NCBI GenBank assembly: GCA_034670405.1
Contig: JAXDDX010000164.1
Location: 434,001 to 498,000 of the forward strand
Length of the DNA: 64,000 bases
Direction of reading: 5' to 3'
From: Hoplostethus atlanticus
Taxonomy: Eukaryota > Chordata > Actinopteri > Trachichthyiformes > Trachichthyidae
Made by a program: the position numbers and the translations under genes. Positions 1 to 11,330 of this stretch are shown here, in pieces. A model generated the notes under the pieces. The model saw only the letters and a program-made list of their open reading frames with translations, ran no database searches and was not told where the DNA came from. Position 1 is the first letter of the stretch. Each line of letters begins with the position of its first letter.

Positions 1-1000
1 CCTTGTTCATTGTCTATGCAGCAGATTCAAGCTGTACATTGAGATACAGTTTTAGTGGTCTGGTTTGTAGCAGGTTTGTGGGAGGGAGTTGTTAATGTTG
101 AGAAATATCAATCAAGCTGTCTTTGACCATAGAAGTAGCATTGAATTCTTACATTGTTTTTCCACTGTAAACTAAACTTGATCTGATAGGACTATTTGGG
201 GAAAAACACAAAACAAAAAAAAACAGCCACTAGGTGGCACTGAAGAATAGACATTGACAGAAGGACAAATAACTTTTCAAATATTTTTTAATGCCACTTT
301 ACAAGTTGAATGGCAAAATAAAACACAGAATGAAATAAAGAACAATAAATAATACAAAGTAAAACCACTCAAGACAAGTTACTAAAATACAGTACACAAA
401 TATAAAATCACTCATGAAATGTGAAAACAAGTCAAATGAATGCAGTCAGGATAGGTAGAACACTCCAAACCTTTAATAGGAACCCAAAATCAAATGAGAT
501 ATTTTACTCAGTAAACATCCCTGTTTCTTAAATGATTCATTCATCTGAAACATACTGTGTTATCCTTCCACCCCAAACTAATGCCTGCAGCAGCAGCCAT
601 GGAGGTTTGACCGCCTTCAGCAGCAACAGTTGAAGAGGAAGCAAAATTAGTTATTTTTTTCCATCACTGGCCAGTAAAGGCAAACATACAAAAACATTTT
701 GCCAATTTTTGGGGAAACTGGCTTGTTGGTCAGTTTACCCTTAAGTGTAATGGTAGGAGTAGCACCAAAACCATCTGGTAGATTTCTCTATCCTGTCAGC
801 ATGCTAACATGTTAGCATACAGTATGTTAAGTCCCCATGGGCATTATCTAATGTAGAAAACACACCTTTTAGTAATCCAGAGCTGGTGTTGGTGTTTTCT
901 GACAATCCTCTCAAATACTTTCAGAAAAGACCCAGTCCACATAGAAATCCCATCAGTTTGATGTTACTTACTATGAATTTACCTAATAAATATTTATCAG
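1..1000 (-). repeat. Inverted segmental copy of 45590-46857 (left arm)
   Basis: Read on the opposite strand, this stretch follows 46857 down to about 45590 with many shared blocks. Examples are the first 40 bases against 46818-46857, the CCACTAGGTGGCA block near 227 against 46622-46640, and the block after 541 against 46321-46390. Identity is high but broken by small indels, so the copy is not recent. It reaches the window edge, so the duplication may extend further left. I see no coding exon in it. The right boundary near 1000 is approximate. Confidence 0.8.
227..240 (+). promoter_or_regulatory. CTCF-core-like motif
   Basis: CCACTAGGTGGCAC fits the vertebrate CTCF core consensus CCASYAGRKGGCRS at every position. 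The inverted partner copy near 46625 has one mismatch. This is a motif match only, and occupancy is unknown. Confidence 0.3.
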
Positions 1001-1137
1001 GGTTTTTCCTGGCTCAGAAAAACTTTGGTGGCGCTTGTGCAGGCCAGCGGACACAATCAATGGATCCTCTATACCATGAACATGGACCCTTGTTATTTGT
1101 TATTTCATTGATGAAGTGACTTGATCATATTTAGGTT

Positions 1138-1594
1138 TGTGACGGCCGCAGCCACACATTACCTTGGTTGTTGGGGCAGGTCCTTTCCTGGTGGAGCAAA
1201 AGACGTGGCTGAGGGCTGAGGACTCTTAAATCCTGGAGCCAGCTCGTTGGGCCAAACAATGTGCTGCCATGTCATGGGGGGGATTTGGGTTTAGTTAGTT
1301 TGCTTTGTATTTAATTGTAGTCAGTGTCCATCTTGTTTACCCCTTGTGTGTTATTTGGTTTGACCCAATCACTATATATGTTCCCTTATGGGTCATTGTG
1401 TTAAGTCAGTTTTGTTCTGTTCATGCCTTGTTTAGTTGTGATATTGAGTATAGTGATATTTTGTTGATCTCTTTTATAGACCTAGTCATTGAATTTTTGG
1501 TTTATAATATTCTTGTTCTTTTGGGATAAATAAAAACCCAGCTTTTCATTTATAACTCCTGTTTCCTCATTCCCTCACTGCTTGGTCCCTGACA
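1138..1594 (+). repeat. 5' LTR of element G1
   Basis: It begins TGTGACGG and ends CCCTGACA. A TATATA box lies near 1373 and an AATAAA poly(A) signal near 1528. It pairs with 6176-6620. Confidence 0.93.
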
Positions 1595-1596
1595 AT

Positions 1597-1614
1597 TGGT
1601 GGCAGCGGTGGGAT
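1597..1614 (+). other. Primer-binding site, tRNA-Leu type
   Basis: TGGTGGCAGCGGTGGGAT starts two bases after the LTR. It is the exact complement of the 3' end (with CCA) of vertebrate tRNA-Leu(AAG) as I recall it. The same 18 bases occur at 28084-28101 in the second Gmr1-like element. Confidence 0.75.
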
Positions 1615-1710
1615 CATCCAGTGGAGGACACAGGAGTCTTTTGTTTTTTCTCTTTAATTCTTTGGATTATTTTTTTTCATTGTACTGCTTCCCCCCCCCC
1701 CAACAAAAAA

Positions 1711-2848
1711 ATGCAGCGTGGAGGAAAAAGTGGCAGGGAGGATCTGCAGGCCTAATTGCCCAGGAGCGGCAAGCTGTTTTTGAAGAGGAAGAGGGTGGAG
1801 CCTCTGGAGTGGTAGAGAGCACTGAGGGTGAAGGTAAGGAGCCAGCCCTGTCGGACCTGGTTGCCATTCTTCAGGCTCATATGGGGCAGCAGGAGGCCCG
1901 AGAGGCAAGGCAGAGCGAGGAAACTGCTAGACAGGAACAATGTTTTAAAGCACTTCAACATCAGTTTCAGCTGTTGCAGTTAGAAGTTCAGGCCCGAACA
2001 TCTCCACTACCAGATCCTCTGTCAGCGTACTCTGGTCCATCGGATTTGGGGGCTCCGCCATCTGCCGTGTATCATCCTCAGGCCCAAGCGGAGCCCATTA
2101 CCATGACTTCCAATTCAACCATGGCCTCGGCAGGTCAGTTTCGCTCACACTATGAGCCCAGATTGGAAAAAATTAACTGATAATGATGACATTGAACATT
2201 TTCTCATTACGTTTGAACGCATTGCTGTAGCATGTCGGTGGCAGAAATCAGATTGGGTTTTTCACTTAATACCATTGCTAACTGGCAAAGCTAGAGGTGC
2301 TTATGTGTATATGGACATTGATGACTCCCTTGACTATGATCAGGTAAAATCTGCCATTCTCTCGAAATATGACATTTCGAGAGAAATGGCAAAGATTCCG
2401 CTCCCTAGAGGTCAACCCTGATGAGAGCCCCAAGGAGTTGTATGCAAGGCTCAAGGAGCTTTATGGGAAGTGGATCCAGCCAAAAGGTGAAACTATCCAG
2501 GAAATTGGGGAAATGATCATGTTGGAGCAATATTTGAGAATGCTGTCCCCTGAGCTTCAGGTCTGGATCCGAGAGCGTGATCCAGGTTCAGGAATGGAGG
2601 CTGCTAAGTTGGCTGCCGTTTTTGTGGCGGCCCGGAAGAATGGACAACCATGGAGCTACAACTCATGGAGAACAACAAAGGACAGCCGCAAACCAGCCCA
2701 ACCGTACCATCAGGAGCCAGCGACCGGTGTGGGTAAGCATCCCAGGTGGGAGGACCAGCCAGCTAGCAGGTCATTGAAACCCTCTGGGGAAAAAGCCAGT
2801 TTGTTATCTCTGTGGACTAGAAGGCCATACAAAACCCATGTGCCCTAA
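1711..2848 (+). pseudogene. gag remnant of element G1
   Basis: Fragments in three frames (1596-2180, 2152-2421, 2369-2848) align with the gag part of the open reading frame at 28164 onward. Shared parts are the acidic N-terminal stretch, a coiled-coil-like segment around 1860-2010, and the capsid core with its FLITFERIA motif near 2200. The last fragment reaches the zinc-knuckle region but leaves frame there. The protein would form the particle core. It is disrupted by at least three frame changes. Confidence 0.85.
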
Positions 2849-3300
2849 AAATTCAGCTAAGATGACACAAATGTGCTGTGTGCCACACCATCATGTTGAA
2901 CCTGAGTTTAAGAATGACCAGTCTATTAAAATGACACGCATTGAAGTTAATGGTACAACTCTCAAGGCCCTACTTGATTCTGGGAGTGATCAGACTCTTG
3001 TGCACAGGAAATTTGTATCACACAACATTATCAGCACCAGAGACACATCCCTATCTGTTGTGTACATGGAGATGAGAAGAGCTATTCGACAGCTGACATA
3101 AAAGTAGAGGGGCAAACCTACCTCATGAACATTGTGGTTGCTGATAACTGCAGGGCATATAACTTATAAGCTGATAACTTATCCTGCTGTGCTAGGACGA
3201 GACCTTCCAGTACTCTTTGATCTGTTGGAGCTAGACCAAAGCCGAAAATGTAATGCTGCTGTTACCAGAACGCAAGAAAAAAAAATCTAACGAGCACTCT
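2838..3300 (+). pseudogene. Aspartic protease remnant of element G1
   Basis: The fragment begins in the segment just after the zinc knuckle and reads into a retroviral-type aspartic protease with the active-site motif LLDSGSDQTLV near 2970-3005, the D-S-G variant of D-T-G. The frame is lost after 3101, but protease-like residues continue to about 3240. In the intact relative at 29280-29650 the same segment lies between gag and integrase. Confidence 0.8.
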
Positions 3301-3402
3301 GACTCTTAGTGCCCTGCCCTTTTTCAATGACTAGTTGGAGACTACAGCCGTGAAGGCTCAGAAAACCCGCAGACAGAGAAGGCAGGAGAAATTTCAACAG
3401 TT

Positions 3403-4572
3403 GTGAAACCAACAACCAACACTGAGCCAGCGTTGCCTTTAGGGTTCCAAATGCCAGCCAATATCATTGAGATGCAGAAAACTGATCCATCTTTAGTGTC
3501 TCTTTTTCAGAGAGTGGAGGAGATGGAGCCAGGAGCTGAGCGTGATCAACATGGAGGAGTATATTCTGCAAAATGGCATACTCTACCGTCAACAGGGGTC
3601 AGTGTTGCAGCTAGTGGTTCCCCAAGTAGCTAGAGACGCCATACTCACCTTGGGGCACTCTGTTCCCTGGGCTGGCCACCTAGGTAAGCATAAAACCACT
3701 GCTTGTATCAAACATCATTTCCACTGGCCTGGCCTGCGCAGAGATGTTGCCCAATTTTGCAGAAGCTGCCCTCACTGCCAAATGACATCTGCTAAAACTC
3801 TCTCCAGAGCTCCACTCCAGCCATTACCCATCATTGGCACCCCATTTGAGAGCCTTGGGATGGACATTGTGGGTCCTGTTGAGAGGAGCAAGGCAGGGAA
3901 CCGTTATATGCTGGTTATAACAGATTATGCTACAAAGTACCCAGACGTTTTCCCCTTGAAATCCATAAAGGCAAAATCAGTCGCTTTCTGTTTGGTGCAG
4001 TTCTTTTCCAGAGTAGGCTTCCCTCATGAAATATTGACTGATCGGGGACTAACTTTATGTCCACTCTGCTGAAACGGGTGTATCAGTTACTTGGTATCAA
4101 GAGCCTGAGGACCACGCCGTATCACCCCCAAACTGATGGACTGACGGAGCGCTTCAACCAGACCCTGAAGCAGATGCGTCGGAAGTTTGTGAACAACAGT
4201 GGCACGGACTGGGATCAGTGGCTGCCATACCTCCTCTTCGCATACAGGGAAGTACCCCAAGCCTCCACTGGTTTCTCTCCATTCGAACTTTTGTACGGGC
4301 ACAAAGTACGAGGGCCTCTCTCACTGTTGAGAGAGATTTGGGAGGGAGACAAGGGGAGGGGCGGATCCGTTAACATTATATCCCATGTGGCCCAGATGAG
4401 AGACCGATTGGAGAAAATGAGTGAGCTTGCCCAATCACACATGGCCGAGGCCCAGCAACAGCAGAAGTCCTGGTACGATCAGTCAGCCCGGCAGAGGTCC
4501 TTCAACCCGGGTCAAAAAGTGCTAGTGCTTCTCCCCAGTGATGACCACAAGCTGTTGGCAAGGACCGTTTGA
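3403..4572 (+). pseudogene. Integrase remnant of element G1
   Basis: Three overlapping fragments (3403-3633, 3542-4072, 4057-4572) carry the H2C2 zinc-binding module (H..H then CRSCPHC near 3650-3780). The DDE core follows: first Asp in GMDIVGP near 3860, second Asp in the ILTDRG stretch near 4035, Glu in LTERFNQ near 4145. Frame changes occur near 3600 and 4060, and again near 4565 where the GPY/F-type C-terminal module begins. Integrase lies upstream of reverse transcriptase, unlike canonical Ty3/Gypsy. Confidence 0.9.
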
Positions 4573-4669
4573 GATCCTGAGGAAACTTGGGCCCACCACC
4601 TACCAGATATGAACCCCAGGGCAGCCATGCACCAGTAGGGTACTGCATATAAATCTGCTGAAGGCGTGG

Positions 4670-6150
4670 GTGCAGCGACCTGAAAGAAAAGCAGAAGTGA
4701 TGCTCATCAGAGGTGTGCAAGAGGAAGTGGATGAGCAATACTTGCCACCTGCTGGTGCCCCAGTGGACCATGACCTCAGCCACCTCTCAGAAGACAAACG
4801 GCTTCAGGTGAGATCAATCTCTAAGTCGGAAGTATTTCAGGTGAATCCTGGGAGGACAAATATTGTTCAACATGACATTGTTGTTAGAGAAGGTGCTTCT
4901 GTGAGACGACTTAGTTACAGGATTCCTGAACGCCTGCTGGCATCACTGAAAAAGGAGGTTGACCTGATGCTGTCCCTGGGATCATCGAGACTTCGAAAAG
5001 CGAGTGGTGTAACCCAGTGGTCCTGGTGCCGAAGAAGGATGGAAGCATAAGGTTCTGCATTGACTTCAGGTACCTGAATTCAATTTCCCAGTTTGATTCT
5101 TATCCAACACCAAGAACTGATGATCTGCTTGAACAGCTAGGAAAAGCAAAATACTTGACCACAATAGATCTGTGCAAAGGTTACTGGCAGGTTCCACTCA
5201 CTGAGCGGTTCAGGGAGCATTCAGGACACCCTGGCGTCTTTTCCAGTTCACGGTCCTGCCATTTGGATTGCATGGTGCTCCAGCGACCTTCCAGAGGCTC
5301 ATGGACCAGGTACTCTGTGATTTCTCAAGTTTTGCTGCAGCATATCTGGATGACATTGTCATCTACAGTACCACCTGGGAGGAGCACCTGGAACATCTGC
5401 GTGCTGTGTTGGATCGTCTCTGCCGGGCTGACCGTCAACCCATCCAAGTGAGTCTTTGCCACTGCAGAGACGGAGTACCTGGGCTACGTCATCGGAAAGG
5501 GGGTGATACGGCCGCAGGTCAACAAGATCCAGGCCATTGAGTCATGTCCTTTGCCACAAACAAGGAAGCAGCTCCCATCCTTTCTGGGCATGGCGGGCTT
5601 CTACCACCGCTTCATACCGCAGTTCTCCGCCAGGGCAGCTCTACTCACAGACCGGACTGGATCCCGGTGTCCCAATCAGGTCCAGTGGACAGAGGAGGCA
5701 GTGGCAGCTTTCTACGACATCGAGCAATCATTGGGTAAGAAACCCGTTCTGTACAGTCCAAAGTTTGATGAACATTTCATTCTGCAAACGGATGCTTCCG
5801 ACAGGGGTCTGGGGGCTGTGCTTCTCCAGGGACCACCGGGCGACCGCCATCCAGTTGCCTACATCAGCCGGAAACTCTTCCCCAGGGAGGTTCGGTATTC
5901 GACTGTGGAAAAGGAAGCACTGGCCATCAAGTGGGCCCTCGACTCCTTCCGGTACTACCTTCTGAGAATTCACCCTAGAGACGGATCACAAAGCGCTTCA
6001 GTGGATGGGAAGGATGAAGGATACCAATGGAAGGATCACCCGGTGGTACCTGGCACTGCAACCGTTCCGCTTCGGCATTCAGCACATCCCAGGCAAGGAC
6101 AACCTCACCGCCGACTACCTCTGTCGCTGTTCCAGCGACGGTCCTGAAGG
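4670..6150 (+). pseudogene. Reverse transcriptase-RNase H remnant of element G1
   Basis: Fragments at 4670-5050, 5017-5451, 5268-5540, 5503-6147 and 6005-6250 together cover reverse transcriptase and RNase H. The catalytic AYLDDIVIYS motif is near 5340-5370, and the RNase H TDASDRGLGAVLLQ motif is near 5790-5830. Frames change around 4980, 5200, 5450 and 5965. The RNase H end (a DNLTADYL-like stretch near 6100) is followed directly by the polypurine tract and 3' LTR, so no integrase follows. Confidence 0.9.
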
Positions 6151-6175
6151 GGGAGGGAGGGAAAGAAAGTGTGTG
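6147..6175 (+). other. Polypurine tract of element G1
   Basis: A G/A-rich run (GAAGGGGGAGGGAGGGAAAG) lies just before the 3' LTR. It is the expected plus-strand priming site and is followed by a short GT run. Confidence 0.7.
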
Positions 6176-6620
6176 TGTGATGGCAGCAGCCACACATTAC
6201 CTTGGTTGTTGGGGGAGGTCCCTTCCTGGTGGAGCAAAAGGCGTGGCTGAGGACTCAAATCCTGGAGCCAGCTCGTTGGGCCAAACAATGTGCTGCCATG
6301 TCATGGGGGTGATTTGGGTTTAGTTTGTTTGCTTTGTATTTAGTTGTAGTCAGTGTCCATCTTGTTTACCCCTTGTGTGTTCTTTGGTTTGACCCAATCA
6401 CTATATATGTTCCCTTATGGGTCATTGTGTTAGGTCAGTTTTGTTCTGTTAACGCCTCGTTTAGTTGTGGTATTGAGTGTAGTTATATTTTGTTGACCTC
6501 TTTTATAGGCCTAGTTATTGAATTTTTGGTTTATAATTTTGTTCTTTTGGGATAAATAAAAACCCAGCTTTTCATTTATAACAACTGTTTCCTCATTCCC
6601 TCACTGCTTGGTCCCTGACA
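6176..6620 (+). repeat. 3' LTR of element G1
   Basis: It matches 1138-1594 along its length, with a short deletion near 6250 and about 20 substitutions. It ends CCCTGACA, followed by the target duplicate AGGTT. Confidence 0.93.
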
Positions 6621-6625
6621 AGGTT

Positions 6626-8040
6626 ATTATAGGAAAATAAATAACAGGTTGACAAAATAAGTTTATAAAGGCATAAAACAGTATCTTAATAATTCTGACT
6701 GTATGCTGTTTGAGGTTTCGTTGATTAACTACATGATTATACTTTCAAGTGTATTTTAATGGGCTTTTCTTGTTTTAAATGACATTATTGCCAACACATT
6801 ATTCACAATACATTATTATTGACATAAAACTATAGACATTATTGCCGACACATTAACATTATTATTGATGCCAGTTGTCTAAAGTCAATTTTCAATATAA
6901 ACAAAGACATTAATTCTTGGAAGTGTAAATAATATGAATTGACTTCTTTCAGTCATAACTGATAGTAAATGATGCTGTTTCATAGATGGGTAATCAGGAA
7001 GCCTAGAATATCTTCTTGACTAATGTTTCCATCATCCCACCGTCAGTCTTCACCACACTCCTTTTGCTTTCCTTAGTTGACTTGCCATACTGTTAGCAGT
7101 CTCTCCTGCATTCAGGGATTGGAGAACAAACACTGAACTACATGATAGCGTCACTTCAGTTCCCTCTGAAGGCTCTTATTCTGAAACACTACTTTAATCA
7201 TAGTTTTACAGCACAGGAGTCAGATCTCATCACATGATGGGTTAAAACATACTAGGATGCTTGTCATGTGGGGACCCAGCAGAAGGCTTGGTTTAGAAGA
7301 CAGTGACCTTGTCCTCACTAACTGGATCTGAAGGGATCAGACATGAAACAGTGGGCTTTCTAACTTTGGGAGCATCTGAGAAACTGATGCAGCAGATCTG
7401 AATGGTAGACTGTTCTTTCATTTGAACATGGTGAAGGTGTATGTCTACTATTTGTGTGAACTTGCTGGTGCCTGCACAGTGTGTTTGATATGTCAACTCC
7501 ACAGATTGGTTGGATCAGTCATTGTCCCTACCATTGATCAAAATGGATTTGAGATTTCCAACATAGAAACCAGGCCCTGCGTTGCTGGAGACCACATACT
7601 CATCCATGCACTCACTTACACAGGAGGAGTCATTAACATGTTATTGTTTCATTGAAATAATTGTAATTACTCTATTAGTTGTATGTAACTAGTGTTTTAC
7701 ATTACTGCTCTTTATAGTAAAGCATTTGATATTTAGAAACTTTTCATTAAATTTTTGAAAGCATCAGATTACAGATTGTTCAGATTTGTTCAGTTTTTGC
7801 TGATTGCTTACACACTAAAAGTGAATGCTTAGACAAAAGCATCAAAACCTTAACTTTTGTAACCATGCCTTAAACAAAGGCACCAAAACTACAAACACAT
7901 TTCTGCTACACACTTCTTGCAAAACACTACACACTGTTTCTTACATTAGACATTTCATTCAAGAATGAAATCTCTTTCAATCATTGGGAAAATACTTCTA
8001 TTCAAACTGCAAAACATACCTGAAATTGGCAACACACACA
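6626..8040. other. AT-rich intergenic stretch, no gene recognised
   Basis: Short open frames near 7293-7502 (minus) and 7422-7655 (plus) overlap each other and resemble no family I know. There is no splice-flanked exon pattern or terminal repeat. Part near 7780-8040 is A/C-rich with repeated CACTACACA-like words and may be an old repeat. Confidence 0.4.
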
Positions 8041-8084
8041 GGAATACTTCTACACTAATTGAGTTGATTGGTGTTCAGATAGAT

Positions 8085-8194
8085 AGATAGATTGCTGCTC
8101 TTAAATTTGTTTATTGTGTTGTGTGCCTCTCTTGTTTTGTACTGCTGCAAACTGCAATTTCCCCTCTGGGACAATAAAGAGCCATCCATCCATC
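8085..8194 (+). repeat. LINE-like 3' tail with short tandem repeat
   Basis: The stretch ends in a 'GCAATTTCCCCTCTGGGAC' block followed by AATAAAG and a CATC/CCAT run. This is the usual 3' end of several fish non-LTR retrotransposons. The clade cannot be assigned from the tail. Confidence 0.5.
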
Positions 8195-8914
8195 TGTAAC
8201 CCCCATGCAGATTTCCCCTTTGCTAACATTAGGCTACATTAAAAGGGTGGGTACCACTTTAAGAGAACGTCTCTGGAAACACTTCGGTTGTCGTTTGGCG
8301 TAATTGCAGCACGTTTCTGTAATATGTTGTGTTGTCTGTAATTTGTTGCGTGTGTTGTCAAATTGATGAAGTTTTCTTAATTTGCTTGTGTTTTGTCTAC
8401 TTTCATGTGTTTTTTAAGTTGCAGTGCGTTGAGCTCTCAGGGCCACCGTAGTACGGAGCACTTTTCCCTTACATTTTGGGACTATCGTCTGCTCATTCAT
8501 TCAAGTAAGACGATGCATTTTGGGACCATCGTCTGTTCATTCCTTCAAGTAAGACACTTGAACTTGAAACTTTGGAGTTTATTTTTGTTTTGAAATATAT
8601 TTAATTGACAAAAAAGGGTACCTCAATTTATATAGTTTCATTTAGGGTTGTGCACAACCATAGCAGCTGCAGCTTCAAGGTGTACACCATGTAAAATTGT
8701 GGGTATTATCAATTGTATGTGAATGTTTTTTTTTTTTTTTTTTATAAGTCAATATAGAAACTGATATTTTTTTTATACATACTATGCTACAGCTCAAAGA
8801 ATATATTTTCTTTTGAACTCAAGACATTCAGTGGTCTCAGACCTTGTGAGAAAATAAACCTTAGGTATCTATATGAATTCTCTTGTTTTCATTCATCAGT
8901 ACTAATAGGTTACA
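8195..8914 (+). repeat. 5' LTR of element G3
   Basis: It runs from TGTAACCCCC to GGTTACA (720 bp), six bases ahead of the primer site. It matches 16467-17380 in blocks at both ends (for example the GTGGGTACCACTTTAA block near 8248 and 16524). The middle of the two LTRs is poorly alignable. Confidence 0.82.
8471..8555 (+). repeat. Two ~44-bp tandem units in the LTR
   Basis: The words ATTTTGGGACTATCGTCTG and ATTTTGGGACCATCGTCTG start about 44 bases apart and share the CATTC-TTCAAGTAAGAC continuation. The 3' LTR carries about four smeared units (near 16815, 16861, 16905 and 16951). Confidence 0.75.
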
Positions 8915-8919
8915 TAAAG

Positions 8920-8937
8920 TGGCGCCCAACGTGGGGC
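8920..8937 (+). other. Primer-binding site, tRNA-Lys1,2 type
   Basis: TGGCGCCCAACGTGGGGC is exactly the primer-binding sequence known for tRNA-Lys1,2-primed retroelements. It starts five bases after the LTR end. Confidence 0.85.
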
Positions 8938-9020
8938 TGTAGCGTATGTTAATTAGGATAGTTGTTTTTCTTTTAAACACTATCATAGTGTCATTCAGTC
9001 CGTAGACCAGAATCATAGTC

Positions 9021-9260
9021 ATGGATCTTTGCGTGAAGCATGGGTTTGATCCAGAGTGCACAGTTATACTAAAAGGAGCAAGCGCTGATGTTAGACTTTC
9101 TGATCACATTCTGTTCCAGTTTGAAGAATGTGTAACTCCAATGCTATTAGATGACAAGCATCCCCGTAATTCTGACAAACCCCCATGGAAAGTAATTCAG
9201 TTAAAGGAATTGGATGGAGGGAATTCAGATTTAAGTCCTCGTAAGGTCAGTGAAACCTGA
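9021..9260 (+). pseudogene. gag-like N-terminal fragment of element G3
   Basis: A 79-codon frame opens 84 bases after the primer site, the normal place for gag. It has no zinc knuckle and stops early. The 'PPWKVIQLKE' end loosely recalls the N-terminal part of Gypsy gag proteins related to the vertebrate PNMA family, but this is weak. The frame is lost near 9260, and another frame carries the protease further on. Confidence 0.55.
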
Positions 9261-9417
9261 CCAGTGAAAAGCCAATGTCCTGTCAATGCCATTCTAGTGC
9301 AGCAGAAACTGTGCCAAAGACATATGACCAAGAGACCACAAGTACAAACAGCTGAGCCTGATGCTTCAGCTTTAAACATGTGAGAAGCAGGGGCTCGAGA
9401 AAACCAAAGTTCCCCAT

Positions 9418-9699
9418 TTGCTAGACAGTGTCGGTCTAAATTGCAGCAGAAAAGAGAGTATCAGAGTGTCAGTCAGATTCCCAGTGGCCGTGTTGGGGAA
9501 TCTTGTGAAGGCTTGGCTTGATGGTGTTAGGTGTAACTGTCTTATTGATACAGGGTCCCAGGTGACCATTCTTGCCCAGTCCTTCTACCAACAACATCTT
9601 TCTCATAGGGAATTGTGCTCTGTCAGTGACTTACTTCGCATAGAGGGTGCAGCTGGACAGACAGTACCCTATTTAGGATACATTGACGTAGAAGTGTAG
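9418..9699 (+). pseudogene. Aspartic protease fragment of element G3
   Basis: The frame contains the retroviral-type active site CLIDTGSQVTIL near residues 40-51, followed by a hydrophobic stretch ending in a PYLGYIDVEV-like flap region. The frame stops at 9699. The remaining protease-like sequence (VGTNILKYL near 9795-9822, typical of Gypsy protease ends) continues in another frame up to the LINE insertion. Confidence 0.8.
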
Positions 9700-9827
9700 T
9701 TTCCCAGAAGTGTCTGTGGGACAGGTAGCTAATTCACTGTTTTAGCTTTAGTGAGCCCTGATCAGCCTTACAACAACAAGGTTCCATTACTGGTGGGCAC
9801 TAACATTCTAAAGTATCTCATTCAAGA

Positions 9828-11030
9828 TTGCCGGTCTTGATTGCCGGTCTTGTATCCGGCAACATGGACGAGCACAAGGCAGCGTCCTATGGACTGAGAA
9901 GGGCGGTGAAGGAGGCCAAGAGGAGGTATAGGGACAGAGTGGAGTCGCAGATGGAGCAGCGCGACACCAGACGCCTATGGCAGGGGCTACGGACTATAAC
10001 GGACTACCAGGGCAGACCCCCCGCAATTGTGAGTGCCGACGCATCCCTAGCGGAGGACCTGAATTCATTCTATGCACGGTTTGAGGCTAGCAACAACAGC
10101 GCTAGCTCGCCGGCTAACAACATCACCGTTAGCGCAACCGGAGTGAGTTCTACCGCTGGGGATGAACACACACTCTCTGTGACCGAGCACAGTGTGAGGA
10201 GGGCTCTGACGAGGGTGAACACCAGGAAAGCTGCTGGTCCAGATGGCATATCTGGACGAGTACTGAAGACCTGTGCTAATCAGCTAGCTCCAGTGTTCAC
10301 CACTATATTCAACATCTCCCTGGCTGAGTCTGTGGTCCCCGCCTGCTTCAAGAGATCCACTATTGTCCCTGTGCCCAAGAATGCTTCTCCAGCATGCTTG
10401 AATGACTACCGACCGGTGGCCCTCACCTCGGTGGTCATGAAATGCTTCGAGAGGCTGATTAAGGACTACATCTGCGCCTTCCTCCCTTGCTCCATGGACC
10501 CGCTGCAGTTTGCTTATCGTCCCAACAGATCCACGGATGATGCTGTCTCCCAGGTACTGCACACCACACTCTCTCATCTGGACAGCCGGAAGGGGGGCTA
10601 TGTGAGACTGCTGTTCATTGACTATAGTTCAGCTTTCAATACCATAGTCCCCACCAGACTGGCTGGCAAGTTGATTGAGCTGGGACTGAACACCCCCCTG
10701 TGTGCCTGGATCCTGGACTTCCTGACCGCCAGGCCCCAGGTGGTCAGGGTGGGTAGACACACCTCCAACCCCCTCACCCTGAACACAGGATCCCCCCAGG
10801 GTTGCGTCCTCAGCCCCCTACTGTACTCCCTGTACACACATGACTGTGTGGCCAGGTTCAGCTCCAACACCATCATTAAGTTTGCGGATGACACAGTGGT
10901 GGTGGGCCTGATCTCCAACAACGACGAGAAGGCCTACCTGGAGGAAGTTGCTGATCTGTCACTCTGGTGCCAGGACAACAGCCTCCTCCTGAATGTCACC
11001 AAAACTAAGGAGCTGATTGTGGGACTTTAG
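9828..11030 (+). CDS. CR1/L2-like LINE reverse transcriptase (interrupted)
   Basis: The frame of 400 codons carries a non-LTR reverse transcriptase. In order it has an N-terminal linker (residues 1-110), the [14 protein letters not shown] motif (about 136-149), [13 protein letters not shown] (about 188-200), [14 protein letters not shown] (about 226-239), the [11 protein letters not shown] motif A (about 264-274), [14 protein letters not shown] (about 319-332) and the catalytic FADDT (about 351-355). The frame then ends abruptly in the [11 protein letters not shown] motif, where a three-G run at 11021-11023 shifts frame relative to the family. Downstream sequence to about 11330 still resembles the LINE but is smeared. 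The endonuclease half is absent, so this is a 5'-truncated insertion inside element G3. Confidence 0.9.
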   Translation: MPVLIAGLVSGNMDEHKAASYGLRRAVKEAKRRYRDRVESQMEQRDTRRLWQGLRTITDYQGRPPAIVSADASLAEDLNSFYARFEASNNSASSPANNITVSATGVSSTAGDEHTLSVTEHSVRRALTRVNTRKAAGPDGISGRVLKTCANQLAPVFTTIFNISLAESVVPACFKRSTIVPVPKNASPACLNDYRPVALTSVVMKCFERLIKDYICAFLPCSMDPLQFAYRPNRSTDDAVSQVLHTTLSHLDSRKGGYVRLLFIDYSSAFNTIVPTRLAGKLIELGLNTPLCAWILDFLTARPQVVRVGRHTSNPLTLNTGSPQGCVLSPLLYSLYTHDCVARFSSNTIIKFADDTVVVGLISNNDEKAYLEEVADLSLWCQDNSLLLNVTKTKELIVGL

Positions 11031-11330
11031 GAGGACACAACAACAGAGGGGCTACTACCACTGGGGGTTTAAAGGGGAAAATTTTTAGAGGGTGAGCAGG
11101 TATAAAAAACCTGGGGGGGTCAAAAATCAACCCAAGATCTGACATGGCCCCACACACCCCGAACTTGGTGGGAAAAAGGGGAAAGGCCCGCGCCTTTTCC
11201 ACCTCAGGCAACTGAGGAAAAATTTTAAAATTTTGGAGGATCCTTCGTCCTTTACTCTGGAAACTGTGGAGAGTAAACCCGGCAGGAACATCACTGCTGG
11301 TTTGGGGAAGCTTTGCTAGGACGAGGGAAG

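Larger units (their letters stand above)
1138..6620 (+). mobile_element. Gmr1-like LTR retrotransposon, decayed (element G1)
   Basis: This is a complete LTR element flanked by the direct repeat AGGTT (1133-1137 and 6621-6625), with LTRs of 457 and 445 bp that begin TGTGA and end TGACA. The coding order along the plus strand is gag, protease, integrase, reverse transcriptase, RNase H. The protein motifs are of Ty3/Gypsy type, but integrase precedes reverse transcriptase, which is the known hallmark of the Gmr1 clade. At least eight frame changes break the coding region, and the two LTRs differ at about 20 positions plus indels by eye. It is an old, inactive copy related to 27401-33290 but with a different LTR. 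Confidence 0.93.

Noticed and set aside
1305-1529. Hydrophobic open frame, with a similar one at 6325-6555
   Set aside because: Both are inside the LTRs of element G1, and the hydrophobicity reflects T-rich LTR sequence.
7293-7655. Overlapping open frames on both strands in the AT-rich stretch
   Set aside because: No family motif, no splice context and no upstream signal. A faint resemblance to a secreted protein could not be supported.
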